64,000 bases of DNA from NCBI RefSeq assembly GCF_963675455.1, contig NZ_OY776217.1, positions 2,962,001 through 3,026,000 on the forward strand, in the 5' to 3' direction. This document shows, piece by piece, positions 33,454 through 42,430 of this stretch. The notes beneath the pieces were generated by a model that saw nothing but the letters and a program-made list of their open reading frames with translations, did no database searches and was not told where the DNA came from. How positions within the stretch are numbered: the stretch's first letter is position 1; each line of letters begins with the position of its first letter. Source of the DNA: Emcibacter sp. (lineage in GTDB: Bacteria; Pseudomonadota; Alphaproteobacteria; Sphingomonadales; Emcibacteraceae). The translations under genes were made by a program, and so were the position numbers.

Positions 33454-33915
33454 TTATTTCCCGTTGTGGTCGGCCAGCGTTCCGACGAATTCCTCGAAAT
33501 CCTTGACTTCACGGAAATTCTTGTACACCGAGGCAAAGCGCACATAGGCCACCTTGTCGAGATTTTCCAGGCCTTCCATGATCAGCTTGCCGATCTGGTC
33601 GGTCTGGACTTCGCTTTCCCCCATACTTTCCAGCTGGCGGACGATTCCGTTGATCATACGCTCGATCTTTTCTTCCTCAACCTGACGCTTTCTCAGGGCC
33701 AGATTGACGGAACGCTCAAGCTTTTCCCGCTCGAAAGGAACTTTCTTGCCGTTTTTCTTCATCACCAGAAGTTCACGAAGCTGCACCCGTTCAAAGGTGG
33801 TAAAGCGGGCGCCGCAGGCATTGCAGGACCGGCGGCGACGGATCGCGGAATTATCTTCCGTCGGCCGGGAATCCTTTACCTGTGTGTCTTCATTACTGCA
33901 AAATGGACAGCGCAT
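33454..33915 (-). CDS. nrdR: Transcriptional repressor NrdR
   Basis: ATP/dATP-sensing repressor of ribonucleotide reductase genes. 153 residues: zinc ribbon MRCPFCSNEDTQVKDSRP with CxxC, then RRRRSCNACGARFTTFERV (second CxxC), followed by the ATP-cone (about residues 48–140, LLVMKKNGKKVPFEREKLER). Placed between glyA and ribD, its standard location. Confidence 0.97.
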   Translation of the reverse strand: MRCPFCSNEDTQVKDSRPTEDNSAIRRRRSCNACGARFTTFERVQLRELLVMKKNGKKVPFEREKLERSVNLALRKRQVEEEKIERMINGIVRQLESMGESEVQTDQIGKLIMEGLENLDKVAYVRFASVYKNFREVKDFEEFVGTLADHNGK

Positions 33916-33954
33916 ACTCCGCTCCTTCTGTCAGGCTGCCTGGCGTCTTCCCGA

Positions 33955-35235
33955 TCAGTAAATCGGAAACTGTTCGCACAGTGCAACCACTTTTTCTCTG
34001 ACGGCCGCTTCCGCCGCACCGTTGTCTTCGCGGTTGGCAACAAGCCCGTCAAGCACCTCGACAATATAGTCGCCAACCTTTTCAAATTCAGCCGCACCAA
34101 AGCCGCGAGTCGTACCCGCCGGAGTTCCCAGGCGAATACCCGATGTAACTGCCGGAGATTCAGGATCAAATGGCACCCCGTTCTTGTTACAGGTCATGTT
34201 TGATCGTCCGAGGGACGCATCTGCATCGCGACCAGTCAGACCCTTGGGCCTGAGATCAACCAGCATCAGATGAGTATCAGTACCACCCGACACAATATCG
34301 CAACCGCCGGACTTCAGTTTTTCAGCCAGAATTCTGGCGTTGGAAACCACATCCGCTGCATATTGTTTGAATTCCGGTTTCAGCGCCTCCCCGAACGCCA
34401 CGGCCTTGGCGGCGATCACATGCATCAGAGGGCCGCCCTGCAGACCGGGGAAAACCGCGCTGTTGATTTTCTTGGCAATATCTTCCCGGTTGGTCAGAAC
34501 CATACCGCCGCGCGGACCACGCAGGGTTTTATGGGTAGTGGTTGTCACCACGTCTGCCACACCCACCGGATTCGGATGAGCGCCGCCTGCCACCAGACCA
34601 GCAAAATGAGCCATGTCAACCATCAGATAGGCGCCTACCTCATCGGCAATGGCACGGAATTTCTGAAAATCCAGAGTCCGGGGATAAGCGGAACCACCAG
34701 CGATGATCAGCTTTGGTTTATGTTCCTTGGCCAGACGTTCAACTTCATCGAAATCTACAAGGTGATCGTCAGCCCGAACACCATATTGTACCGCATTGAA
34801 CCATTTACCGCTCTGGGCCGGTGGCGCGCCATGTGTCAGGTGACCGCCAGCGGCCAGCGACATTCCGAGAATAGTGTCTCCCGGCTGAACCAGCGCCATC
34901 ATTACCGCACCATTGGCCTGGGCTCCGGAATGGGGCTGAACATTGACAAAACCGGCGTTAAATAATTTTTTCGCCCGCTCGATCGCCAGGTTTTCAGCCA
35001 CATCAACCCATTCACAACCGCCGTAATATCTGCGCCCCGGATAACCCTCGGCATATTTATTGGTCATGATGGAGCCCTGGGCTTCCAGCACCGCGCGACT
35101 GACAATATTTTCAGACGCAATCAGTTCAATATGATGCTGCTGGCGGCCCATTTCGCCGTTTATCGATTCCAGGAGTTCCTGATCGGTTTCAGACAGCGGA
35201 GCATTAAAAAACTTGTTCAGATCTGTAGATGACAT
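33955..35235 (-). CDS. glyA: Serine hydroxymethyltransferase
   Basis: PLP enzyme that makes glycine and methylene-tetrahydrofolate from serine. 426 residues starting MSSTDLNKFFNAPLSETD, chosen because GAGGAAA lies upstream; the frame is open for another 30 codons. Motifs: HIELIASENIVSRAVLEAQG near residue 35, DMAHFAGLVAGGAHPNP near 202, and VTTTTHKTLRGPRGGMVLTN near 228–247 carrying the PLP Lys. Downstream of rpiB. Confidence 0.97.
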   Translation of the reverse strand: MSSTDLNKFFNAPLSETDQELLESINGEMGRQQHHIELIASENIVSRAVLEAQGSIMTNKYAEGYPGRRYYGGCEWVDVAENLAIERAKKLFNAGFVNVQPHSGAQANGAVMMALVQPGDTILGMSLAAGGHLTHGAPPAQSGKWFNAVQYGVRADDHLVDFDEVERLAKEHKPKLIIAGGSAYPRTLDFQKFRAIADEVGAYLMVDMAHFAGLVAGGAHPNPVGVADVVTTTTHKTLRGPRGGMVLTNREDIAKKINSAVFPGLQGGPLMHVIAAKAVAFGEALKPEFKQYAADVVSNARILAEKLKSGGCDIVSGGTDTHLMLVDLRPKGLTGRDADASLGRSNMTCNKNGVPFDPESPAVTSGIRLGTPAGTTRGFGAAEFEKVGDYIVEVLDGLVANREDNGAAEAAVREKVVALCEQFPIY

Positions 35236-35281
35236 AAAAACTGTTTCCTCGGTTTTATTATAACCCAATTCCCGCCCGGGA

Positions 35282-35716
35282 TCAGGACATTTTGTCAATT
35301 CTGCGTTCATGGCGTCCGCCTTCAAAAGGCGTATTCAGAAAAATCTTCAGGCAATCCTTTGCCACATCAATGCCGGTCGTTCGACCGCCCAGCACCAGAA
35401 CGTTGGCATCGTTATGTTCCCTGCACAGGCGCGCTGTCAGGCCATCGTGTACAAGGGCGGCCCTGATGTGAGGATGCCGGTTCGCCGCAATACTGATTCC
35501 GATCCCGGAACCACAAACAAGAAGACCGCGTTTCGCGCGGCCACCGGCAATGACATCGGCAAGGGCATGGGCATAGTCGGGGTAATCCACGGATTCAGGT
35601 CCGTGACAGCCGAGATCAAGAGGGTCGAAATCAAGTTCCTCCAACATTTCCTTCAGAGTTTCCTTGAGATCGAAGCCACCATGATCGCTGGCCAGAACGA
35701 TTGTTTCTTTGGTCAT
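35282..35716 (-). CDS. rpiB: Ribose-5-phosphate isomerase B
   Basis: Interconverts ribose-5-phosphate and ribulose-5-phosphate; the latter is the DHBP synthase substrate, linking it to the nearby rib genes. 144 residues: LASDHGGFDLKETLKEML near 8, and GLLVCGSGIGISIAANRHP near 64–82 with the catalytic Cys; EHNDANVLVLGGRTTG near 100. First of a long same-strand run rpiB–glyA–nrdR–rib. Confidence 0.96.
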   Translation of the reverse strand: MTKETIVLASDHGGFDLKETLKEMLEELDFDPLDLGCHGPESVDYPDYAHALADVIAGGRAKRGLLVCGSGIGISIAANRHPHIRAALVHDGLTARLCREHNDANVLVLGGRTTGIDVAKDCLKIFLNTPFEGGRHERRIDKMS

Positions 35717-35911
35717 AATGAGTCAAACCCTGTTTTTTCCGATCCTGCTGTTCGAGGAGGGAATCACCAAGCCATCTTTCAGCCGCTTCATATCACAAGG
35801 AAGGTCAGTTGCCTACCATATCTATGGTGTTTTTACAGAGTTTTCGGGATTTTTGTCCACATATGCATGCAAGCTTGTACAAAAGCGCCAAAAGCAGTTT
35901 GTGCTGCAAAC

Positions 35912-36097
35912 TTATTCCTTGGATAAAACATATTTGAGCTTATTGATCGCCACGCGTTTGAGTTCGGTCTGCGACGTGCGCGGCGATCCCACGATGGAGA
36001 CTTCCCGCCCGGACCTGGTATCAATGGCCGACACCTTGACCGAATTGCCGACCTGGACGAATTCAACGATGATATCTCCATCCGATACGCTGGTCAT
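35912..36097 (-). CDS. Small conserved alphaproteobacterial protein (DUF6898-like)
   Basis: 61 residues: VEFVQVGNSVKVSAIDTRSG and EVSIVGSPRTSQTELKRVAI dominate the sequence, predicted as a small beta-sheet then a helix. Such short proteins are conserved beside hemA in Alphaproteobacteria; I believe the family is DUF6898, but this is from memory of the pattern. Twelve bases after hemA stop on the same strand, so co-transcribed with it. No known function. Confidence 0.75.
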   Translation of the reverse strand: MTSVSDGDIIVEFVQVGNSVKVSAIDTRSGREVSIVGSPRTSQTELKRVAINKLKYVLSKE

Positions 36098-36109
36098 CGG
36101 TCCCTTCCC

Positions 36110-37330
36110 TCAGGCTGCGTTGGAATATTTATCGATTTCCAGCCGGTCCCAGACTTCACGCAGGGATTTGACAAGATGTTCCATCATACCGTCGTCATGC
36201 AGCGGGCTGGGCGTAAACCTGAGCCGTTCGGTGCCGCGCGGCACCGTCGGATAGTTGATCGGCTGCACGTAAATCCCGAACTCATCAAGCAGAATATCGG
36301 ATGCCTGCTTGCACACCACCGGATCACCAACCAGCACCGGTACAATGTGACTCGTGGACGGCATGACAGGAAGCTTGGCTTCGCGCATCATCTGTTTCAG
36401 TGTCGCCGCCCGCTCCTGATGGCTTTCCCGCTCGGCGGCACTGTTTTTAAGATGCCTTACACTGGCCAGCGCACCAGCCGCCAGCACGGGCGACAGGGAT
36501 GTGGTAAAAATAAAACCTGGCGCAAAACTGCGCACCGCATCAATCAGGGCTTTGCTGCCGGTAATATAGCCGCCCATCAGGCCGAATGCCTTGCCCAGCG
36601 TTCCTTCTATGACCGTCACCCGGTCCATCAGGCCCAGTTGTTCCGCAACACCGCCACCGCGGGAGCCATACATGCCGACCGCATGCACTTCGTCCAGGTA
36701 AGTCAGGGCGTCATATTTCTCTGCCAGCGCACAAATTTCGGCAATCGGACCGAAATCACCGTCCATTGAATAGACAGATTCAAAAGCAATCAGTTTGGGA
36801 CGGGAGGGATCGGCCTGTTCAAGCAGGCTTTCCAGATGTTCCACATCATTATGGCGGAAGACATGTTTTTCGCAGCGGCTGTTGATGATGCCGTTGATCA
36901 TCGACGCATGGTTCAGTTCATCGGAATAAATAATGCAGCCGGGCAGAAGCTTGCCCATGGTGCTCAGGGTCGCCTCGTTGGAAATATATCCAGAGGTAAA
37001 AATCAGCCCCGCTTCCTTGCCGTGAAGGTCTGCGAGTTCTTCTTCAAGAAGGACATGATAATGGTTGGTACCGGAAATATTGCGCGTTCCGCCGGCACCG
37101 GCGCCAACCCTGCCCAAGGCCTCTTCCATGGCCGCGATCACCTCTGGATGCTGGCCCATGCCAAGATAATCGTTCCCGCACCAGACAACGATATCGCGAG
37201 TCCCGTTTTCCGTGTGCCAGACTGCCTTGGGGAAATCGCCTTTCTGACGTTCAATATCCATAAAGACCCTATAGCGGCCTTCGTCCTGAATATTTTTCAA
37301 CGCGTCTGAAAAAATACGATCGTAATCCAT
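36110..37330 (-). CDS. hemA: 5-aminolevulinate synthase
   Basis: PLP enzyme that condenses glycine with succinyl-CoA, first step of heme synthesis in Alphaproteobacteria and mitochondria. 406 residues: NDYLGMGQHPEVIAAMEEAL near 55, GAGAGGTRNISGTNHYHVLL near 76–95, DEVHAVGMYGSRGGGVAE near 215 and the PLP Lys in EGTLGKAFGLMGGYI near 244–248. Downstream is the small DUF6898-like gene. Confidence 0.97.
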   Translation of the reverse strand: MDYDRIFSDALKNIQDEGRYRVFMDIERQKGDFPKAVWHTENGTRDIVVWCGNDYLGMGQHPEVIAAMEEALGRVGAGAGGTRNISGTNHYHVLLEEELADLHGKEAGLIFTSGYISNEATLSTMGKLLPGCIIYSDELNHASMINGIINSRCEKHVFRHNDVEHLESLLEQADPSRPKLIAFESVYSMDGDFGPIAEICALAEKYDALTYLDEVHAVGMYGSRGGGVAEQLGLMDRVTVIEGTLGKAFGLMGGYITGSKALIDAVRSFAPGFIFTTSLSPVLAAGALASVRHLKNSAAERESHQERAATLKQMMREAKLPVMPSTSHIVPVLVGDPVVCKQASDILLDEFGIYVQPINYPTVPRGTERLRFTPSPLHDDGMMEHLVKSLREVWDRLEIDKYSNAA

Positions 37331-37445
37331 TTCCCATCCCTAAAATTCCAAAACCAAGCCCTTGGTAGCCCATCAGGGCACACAAGAAAAGCAAAAATCA
37401 AGAAACCTGCCACCCAAACAGAAAATAAGTCTACAAAATATAAGA

Positions 37446-37478
37446 GGCCCCTGATAGCACAATCTGTTATCAGGGGCC
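37446..37478 (-). terminator. Hairpin terminator after ldtR
   Basis: Perfect 11-bp stem ggcccctgata / tatcaggggcc (37446–37456, 37468–37478), 11-base loop, followed on minus by a T-rich stretch (tcttatatttt). It lies 58 bases past the ldtR stop. Confidence 0.75.
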
Positions 37479-37535
37479 CAGAATAACTTTATCTAGAATC
37501 ATACATGGCAAGCTACCATGATTTGGATGAGGGGA

Positions 37536-38051
37536 TCAGGACTGGAACCTCAGAATGTCACTCCAGAAGCTTTCCAGATTCCGCAGGGCATTTCTCAGTT
37601 CGGTGACATCCTCGTCTTCAAACAGGTTGCGATCCTTGATCAGATCCAGATTTTCATCAAACAGTTCACCGACCAGGTTACAAACGGCCTTGCCCTTGTC
37701 ACTCAGCCAGATACGCAGAGCGCGACGGTCATGCTCTGACCGTTCCTGCATGATATAGCCGGTCTCAACCAGTTTTTTCAGGTTATAGGAAACGTTTGAT
37801 CCCAGGTAATATCCCCGGTTTCTAAGATCCCCGGCGGTCATCTCGTGATCACCGATGTTATAAATCAGAAGTGCCTGAACGCTGTTGATATCGTTCATGC
37901 CTACAGCATCCAGACGATGTTTGACAATATCAAGCATCCGGCGATGCAGCCGTTCAATCAGACGGAGGCATTCCAGGAAGTTGAGTTTTGTGCGCGCTTC
38001 CGGAGTTTCATGTCCTCCGATCAAGCTGCTGCTCTGATATGCAATCGACAT
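37536..38051 (-). CDS. ldtR: MarR family regulator, LdtR-like
   Basis: 171 residues with the alphaproteobacterial LdtR pattern: NSVQALLIYNIGDHEMTAGD (about residues 54–73), LRNRGYYLGSNVSYNLKKLV (about 74–93) and the wing RSEHDRRALRIWLSDKGKA. LdtR was described in Rhizobiales/Liberibacter as an activator of L,D-transpeptidase genes and a stress regulator. Whether it regulates an Ldt gene here is unknown, since none is adjacent. Divergent from hemB. Confidence 0.88.
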   Translation of the reverse strand: MSIAYQSSSLIGGHETPEARTKLNFLECLRLIERLHRRMLDIVKHRLDAVGMNDINSVQALLIYNIGDHEMTAGDLRNRGYYLGSNVSYNLKKLVETGYIMQERSEHDRRALRIWLSDKGKAVCNLVGELFDENLDLIKDRNLFEDEDVTELRNALRNLESFWSDILRFQS

Positions 38052-38255
38052 TCCGTTTTATCCCTGTATTAGAAGTCTTTGGGTATATTTTTCTAAAAGT
38101 TACCTTAATTTATATATCGGCAACCCCTAACAAGCTGTTAACTGTTGATAAAATCACTTCATATTCGGCCAATTTTTATGTTTTGACGCCAGTAAAAGTT
38201 TGAATGACCACTCTTTTGAGGTATGTTGCCAAGAACATTCAGAATGAGGAAAAGC

Positions 38256-39269
38256 ATGAGTCCCCAGCCCCTTACAGGAAAATACCCCTTCAGCAGGCCA
38301 CGGCGGTCCCGGGCCACGGGATGGTCAAGAGACCTGCACCAGGAACACAGTTTGTCTGTAAAGGACCTGATCTGGCCTTTATTTGTCCAGGAAGGGATCG
38401 GGATAGCCGAAAAGGTTCCCTCCATGCCCGGCGTCAACCGACATTCCCCGGATCTTCTGTTAAAAGAAGCAGAAAATGCCTGCGAACTGGGCATTCCGGC
38501 CATCGCCCTTTTTCCCGTGATTGCCGGCGACCTGAAAAATGAAGAAGGCTCGGAAGGCTGCAACGAGGACAATCTGGTATGTCGCAGCGTCAGACTTCTG
38601 AAAAAGGAGTTTCCCGACCTGGGTGTCATCTGTGATGTCGCCCTTGACCCCTACACCAGCCACGGACAGGATGGCATTCTTGTCGATGGTTACGTCCATA
38701 ATGACAAGACCGTGGACGCGCTGATTCGCCAGGCGGAAGTACAGGTGGATGCCGGTTGTGACATTCTGGCGCCGTCAGACATGATGGACGGCCGTATTGG
38801 TCAGATCCGCAGCATGCTGGAAAATCTGGGTTATCATAATATACAAATCATGGCCTATTCGGCCAAATATGCCTCGGCCTTTTACGGTCCCTTCCGGGAT
38901 GCCGTCGGGTCCGGCGGCAACCTCAAGGGCGGCGACAAGAAAACCTATCAGATGGATCCGGCCAACAGCCTCGAAGCCTTACGTGAAGTGGCCATGGATA
39001 TTGACGAAGGCGCCGATTCAGTGATTGTCAAACCCGGCATGCCCTGTCTTGATATCATTCGCCAGGTTGCAACAGAATTCTCACACCCGGTCTTCGCCTA
39101 CCAGGTCAGCGGAGAATACGCCATGCTAATGGCTGCAGCCGACAATGGCTGGCTTGACAGGGATACCGTTATGATGGAAAGCCTGCTTGCCTTCAAACGG
39201 GCGGGTGCGAGGGGTATCTGGACCTATTTCGCCCCGGCCGCCGCCAAAATTCTGAAAGACGCCCTTTAA
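38256..39269 (+). CDS. hemB: Delta-aminolevulinic acid dehydratase
   Basis: Condenses two ALA to porphobilinogen. 337 residues from MSPQPLTGKYPFSRPRRSR, picked because GAGGAAA lies 5 bases upstream, although the frame opens at 38223. Motifs: LIWPLFVQEG near 45, AYSAKYASAFYGPFRDAVGS near 206 with the Schiff-base Lys, and DEGADSVIVKPGMPCLDII near 250 with the second Lys. The metal site near residue 130 (VALDPYTSHGQDGIL) has no Cys cluster, so it is the Mg-dependent type. Stop abuts the motA stop. Confidence 0.96.
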   Translation: MSPQPLTGKYPFSRPRRSRATGWSRDLHQEHSLSVKDLIWPLFVQEGIGIAEKVPSMPGVNRHSPDLLLKEAENACELGIPAIALFPVIAGDLKNEEGSEGCNEDNLVCRSVRLLKKEFPDLGVICDVALDPYTSHGQDGILVDGYVHNDKTVDALIRQAEVQVDAGCDILAPSDMMDGRIGQIRSMLENLGYHNIQIMAYSAKYASAFYGPFRDAVGSGGNLKGGDKKTYQMDPANSLEALREVAMDIDEGADSVIVKPGMPCLDIIRQVATEFSHPVFAYQVSGEYAMLMAAADNGWLDRDTVMMESLLAFKRAGARGIWTYFAPAAAKILKDAL

Positions 39270-40145
39270 TCAGGCAAGAAGATCGTTGGGAAGTTCCTGA
39301 ACGGCCTCGTCCAGTTCATAAAATGTTGGCGCCATATTGCCAGGAGCGCTCTTCCGCCCTATTTCAACTGAAATCTGCGGCGCATTGCCGTGCAGGTGGG
39401 CAATAATCACATCCTTGATCACATTAAAGAAGTGCCCTTCCTCGTCAACAATCTGCTGCAGGCGTGTCGCAATGGGGCTGGCGATGGTATAGGACAGCAA
39501 AATGCCCAGAAAGGTTCCCACCAGCGCGCCGCCGATCATGGCGCCGAGCACCTCAATGGGCTGGTCGATACTGGCCATGGTTTTGATCACACCAAGCACC
39601 GCAGCCACAATCCCTAGTGCCGGGAAACTTTCCCCGAGGATGCCGAGGGCGTGAGCCCCTTCGCTTTCCTCATGGTGATGCTTTTCCAGATCCTTCATCA
39701 GAACATCCTCGACCTGGTGGGGGTCGTCAAAGTTCATCGTGGTCATGCGCAGGTAGTCACAAATAAATTCGACGACATGGTGGTCGGCAGCCACTTTGGG
39801 GAAGTGATTAAATATCTTGCTGTCGTGCGGGTTTTCCACATGAGCTTCAAGGGCGATCACCCCTTTGGTCTTGATCAGCTTGGTCAATGCATACATCAGG
39901 CAGAGCAGATCCTTATAATCTTCCGCCTTCCACTTCGATCCCTTGAGCGTCTTGCCCAGGCCGCTCATGGCCTTTTTCATGACTGTACTGCTGTTGGTCA
40001 CCATAAAAGCACCGACGCCGGAACCGCCAATAATCATAAATTCAAGAGGAAGAGCCTTGATAATCGGCGCCATTTTACCGCCAGCCAGCACATAGCCGCC
40101 GAACGCCATGACCATGACTACAATAATACCTACAATAACCAGCAT
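39270..40145 (-). CDS. motA: Flagellar motor stator protein MotA
   Basis: Membrane ion-channel subunit of the flagellar stator; with MotB converts proton flow to torque. 291 residues with four membrane helices. Seen: VIVGIIVVMVMAFGGYVLAG (helix 1), IKALPLEFMIIGGSGVGAFM (helix 2), ALGILGESFPALGIVAAVLG (helix 3, about 168–187) and IGGALVGTFLGILLSYTIAS (helix 4). motB is 3.5 kb away, not adjacent, unlike E. coli. Confidence 0.96.
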   Translation of the reverse strand: MLVIVGIIVVMVMAFGGYVLAGGKMAPIIKALPLEFMIIGGSGVGAFMVTNSSTVMKKAMSGLGKTLKGSKWKAEDYKDLLCLMYALTKLIKTKGVIALEAHVENPHDSKIFNHFPKVAADHHVVEFICDYLRMTTMNFDDPHQVEDVLMKDLEKHHHEESEGAHALGILGESFPALGIVAAVLGVIKTMASIDQPIEVLGAMIGGALVGTFLGILLSYTIASPIATRLQQIVDEEGHFFNVIKDVIIAHLHGNAPQISVEIGRKSAPGNMAPTFYELDEAVQELPNDLLA

Positions 40146-40264
40146 TTGATACTCTTCCCTTAACTGCCGGACGAGTCGCCCGGCATCAAAACTGTCTTTA
40201 TTTGGGACAGTTATAGTTAAAGGTCGTTAAGCAAGGTTTAATAACGACAACAAAAATAGCGGAA

Positions 40265-41035
40265 TTACCGATAAAAGTTCTTCATTAACAGTCTGGTAAC
40301 CGTTTCCTGGGCCAGAAGATGCTGAAATACAGTCTTTTCTTTCTCTTCATTTTGTCCTGAGCGGAATACCATCACCACCGCCCCACTTTGCCGCAACAAC
40401 AAGTCCGGCAATCCGCCTTTTCTGAAGGTTTTTTTCGAGATATTCCTGCTTGTTCCGGCAACAAAAAAGCCGTTATCCCTGACCCGTGAGAGGGCAAATG
40501 CCGCTTCGTCCTGTAACATTCCCTTCTGTATGATGGAGAAACCAACCTGCTCTGAGTTTACCTGATGCAGGATCACAAGATCATAGTCATGAGTTCTCAG
40601 AAAATGTCGCAGTATATTCCTTTCAGAACGGTCAAACGTTTTCCGGTTCAGGTCAGTCGGTGGCACAGCTATTGAAATAAGGTCAAGGGTGACATTGCCG
40701 TAAAATTCAGGCCTGGTCACAAGCTGCCGAGCCGTTTCCAGAATAATTTCCGCAGAAATCTGGGTACTTCCGCCGGAATCCGACAGAACAAGGATTTTAC
40801 CGGCCCCTTCCCCGATTGCGGCCCGGGAAAATAAATGCACCGGCAGTTCCCACCCCTGTGACCGGATAACGCCTATCACCGAGACCTTGAGTTCATTTGC
40901 TCCCGCCGCGGCAATCCCGTCAACCTTGTCATAATATGTGTTTAGCCGAACGTCTCCATCGGGAGGCGCCGGCCTTGTGCTGCAGGCGGCCAGCAGAAAA
41001 ATCAATACGATGACCGGGATGTCTTTTCTGGTCAC
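40265..41035 (-). CDS. Lipoprotein with degenerate M14-peptidase-like fold
   Basis: 256 residues, lipobox FLLAAC (Cys18). The order KILVLSDSGGSTQISAEIIL, DLISIAVPPTDLNRKTF and YDLVILHQVNSEQVGF recalls M14 carboxypeptidase loops (GxHGxE, DLNR, the later His segment), but the zinc ligands are missing: the HxxE motif is SDSGGSTQ. It could be a non-catalytic binding protein. Start overlaps the end of the FemAB gene by 4 bases, so the pair is coupled and probably acts in the cell envelope. The fold assignment is a low-certainty guess. Confidence 0.7.
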   Translation of the reverse strand: MTRKDIPVIVLIFLLAACSTRPAPPDGDVRLNTYYDKVDGIAAAGANELKVSVIGVIRSQGWELPVHLFSRAAIGEGAGKILVLSDSGGSTQISAEIILETARQLVTRPEFYGNVTLDLISIAVPPTDLNRKTFDRSERNILRHFLRTHDYDLVILHQVNSEQVGFSIIQKGMLQDEAAFALSRVRDNGFFVAGTSRNISKKTFRKGGLPDLLLRQSGAVVMVFRSGQNEEKEKTVFQHLLAQETVTRLLMKNFYR

Positions 41036-42015
41036 AGGTAGGTTCCGGGCAGGGTCACAACTTCCCCGCCGGTGCTGAGTTTGAAGCGGGCAATCTCGGC
41101 ACCGTCAGCCGTGTTGATTCCGCCAATATCCAGCAGACAGCTTCCCTTCCGTTTCAGTTCAAGGATTGATTTCCACAACAGGATATTCATGGCTTGCAGT
41201 TTTCGGCCTTCGCGCCCGTTCCAGCCGATATGATAGGTCGCCGAGGTGCCATGCCTGAGGAATACAGCTCCGGCAACCGGATCGTCCCTCTCCGGGTTGG
41301 CGCCTTTCTTAAAGACAAACGCCGTCGTCACAACATCACGGCCCAGACTGTGCCGGGCAAATGCATCGACCAGTCCCACCGGCAACGCCTTGTAGTTTTT
41401 ATCCCGCTGTTGCTTTTTTTCACGGGAGAGAAGCCATTCGGCGCGGGGATGCAAATGGTCACCAAAATGAACAAACAGTTCTTCCTTTTCTGCGCGGCGT
41501 ACCTGATTCCTCCATTTACCATAAAGGCCAGCCCAAAGATCCTGTTCGCTTTTGTTCAGGTCAAGAAACAGAGTCGTATAACCGGTGACCACCTGCTTCA
41601 GGCAGGCCTGCTCCAGCAGGTTCCCCTCCTCCTGGTGCCAGTCCTCGGGCGTGATAAAGAGAAAACGCAGCTTGCGGCGGGCATAAAGCCTGCGCAACAG
41701 CGAAAATACTTCCTTTTTCATGGCTGGCGTGACATCTCCCAGCCATACCGGGCCGCGCATGAGCGACGCAACCTTTACGATGCCGAACCATGACCGGATG
41801 ATCACCTGGGCGAGCGCCACCGGCCTGTTGCCTTCATAGGCGACAATCCGGCGTACTTTTGCCCGTCTTTCCTTTAACGCCGAGCCATATCCCCAGGATT
41901 GTTGCAGGGCGCTATAGCCAACCTCCTCAAGCAGACTATCCCATTCCATCTGGGCCAGATTGTTCCAGTCCAGGTGAAGTTTGGGAGTATTTTTTACGGT
42001 CACTTGTTCTGCCAT
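41032..42015 (-). CDS. FemAB/GNAT-like aminoacyltransferase
   Basis: 327 residues of the FemAB-related (lipid II:glycyl transferase / BioF2-like GNAT) family: SALQQSWGYGSALKERRAKV near residue 35, LFLDLNKSEQDLWAGLYGKW near 150 with the RNQVRRAEKE pattern, and YHIGWNGREGRKLQAMNILL near 270. In other bacteria such proteins add amino acids to peptidoglycan or to exopolysaccharide/exosortase substrates. Its substrate is unknown. Translationally coupled to the lipoprotein gene. Confidence 0.85.
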   Translation of the reverse strand: MAEQVTVKNTPKLHLDWNNLAQMEWDSLLEEVGYSALQQSWGYGSALKERRAKVRRIVAYEGNRPVALAQVIIRSWFGIVKVASLMRGPVWLGDVTPAMKKEVFSLLRRLYARRKLRFLFITPEDWHQEEGNLLEQACLKQVVTGYTTLFLDLNKSEQDLWAGLYGKWRNQVRRAEKEELFVHFGDHLHPRAEWLLSREKKQQRDKNYKALPVGLVDAFARHSLGRDVVTTAFVFKKGANPERDDPVAGAVFLRHGTSATYHIGWNGREGRKLQAMNILLWKSILELKRKGSCLLDIGGINTADGAEIARFKLSTGGEVVTLPGTYL

Positions 42016-42091
42016 TGCCTTGTATATTTTCAGTTTGATGCCATACTAAGCCAATTGTTGAAAAAACAAAGAAAAACTCTCAAGGTCAAAT

Positions 42092-42292
42092 ATGATTGGC
42101 AGAAAACCTACAATTCAGAATGTGATGGGGCATAAGATCGATCGCCCCAGAGTGACAAAATGGGGCTATCGCAGTCTGCTCTTATATGTGGGCCTGCCGT
42201 CCGTTCTGATCCTGCTGCTCCTCGATATTTTCCTCTTCCTCCTGTTTCGCTATGCTTTTGGCAGCTGTTACGGAATATTCTGCTATCTTTAA
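42092..42292 (+). CDS. Small single-span membrane protein
   Basis: 66 residues: a basic N-terminal part (about 1–26, RPRVTKWGYR) and one long hydrophobic helix (about 28–53) followed by GSCYGIFCYL with two Cys. AAGG lies 6 bases before the ATG, which supports translation. Cytoplasmic N-terminus expected. No family recognised. Lies between the FemAB gene (divergent) and ilvA. Confidence 0.55.
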   Translation: MIGRKPTIQNVMGHKIDRPRVTKWGYRSLLLYVGLPSVLILLLLDIFLFLLFRYAFGSCYGIFCYL

Positions 42293-42430
42293 TCTGTAGC
42301 CCCTGAAATTGCCGCTCTGCAGGCCGGGTTTTCAGCGAATTCGCTATTTTATTTTGGACTTTTTGCTCGTCTGGCCATATATGAACAGACAGAGTGCCAC
42401 TTGATTGAAACATAACAAAAAGTATTTGTG

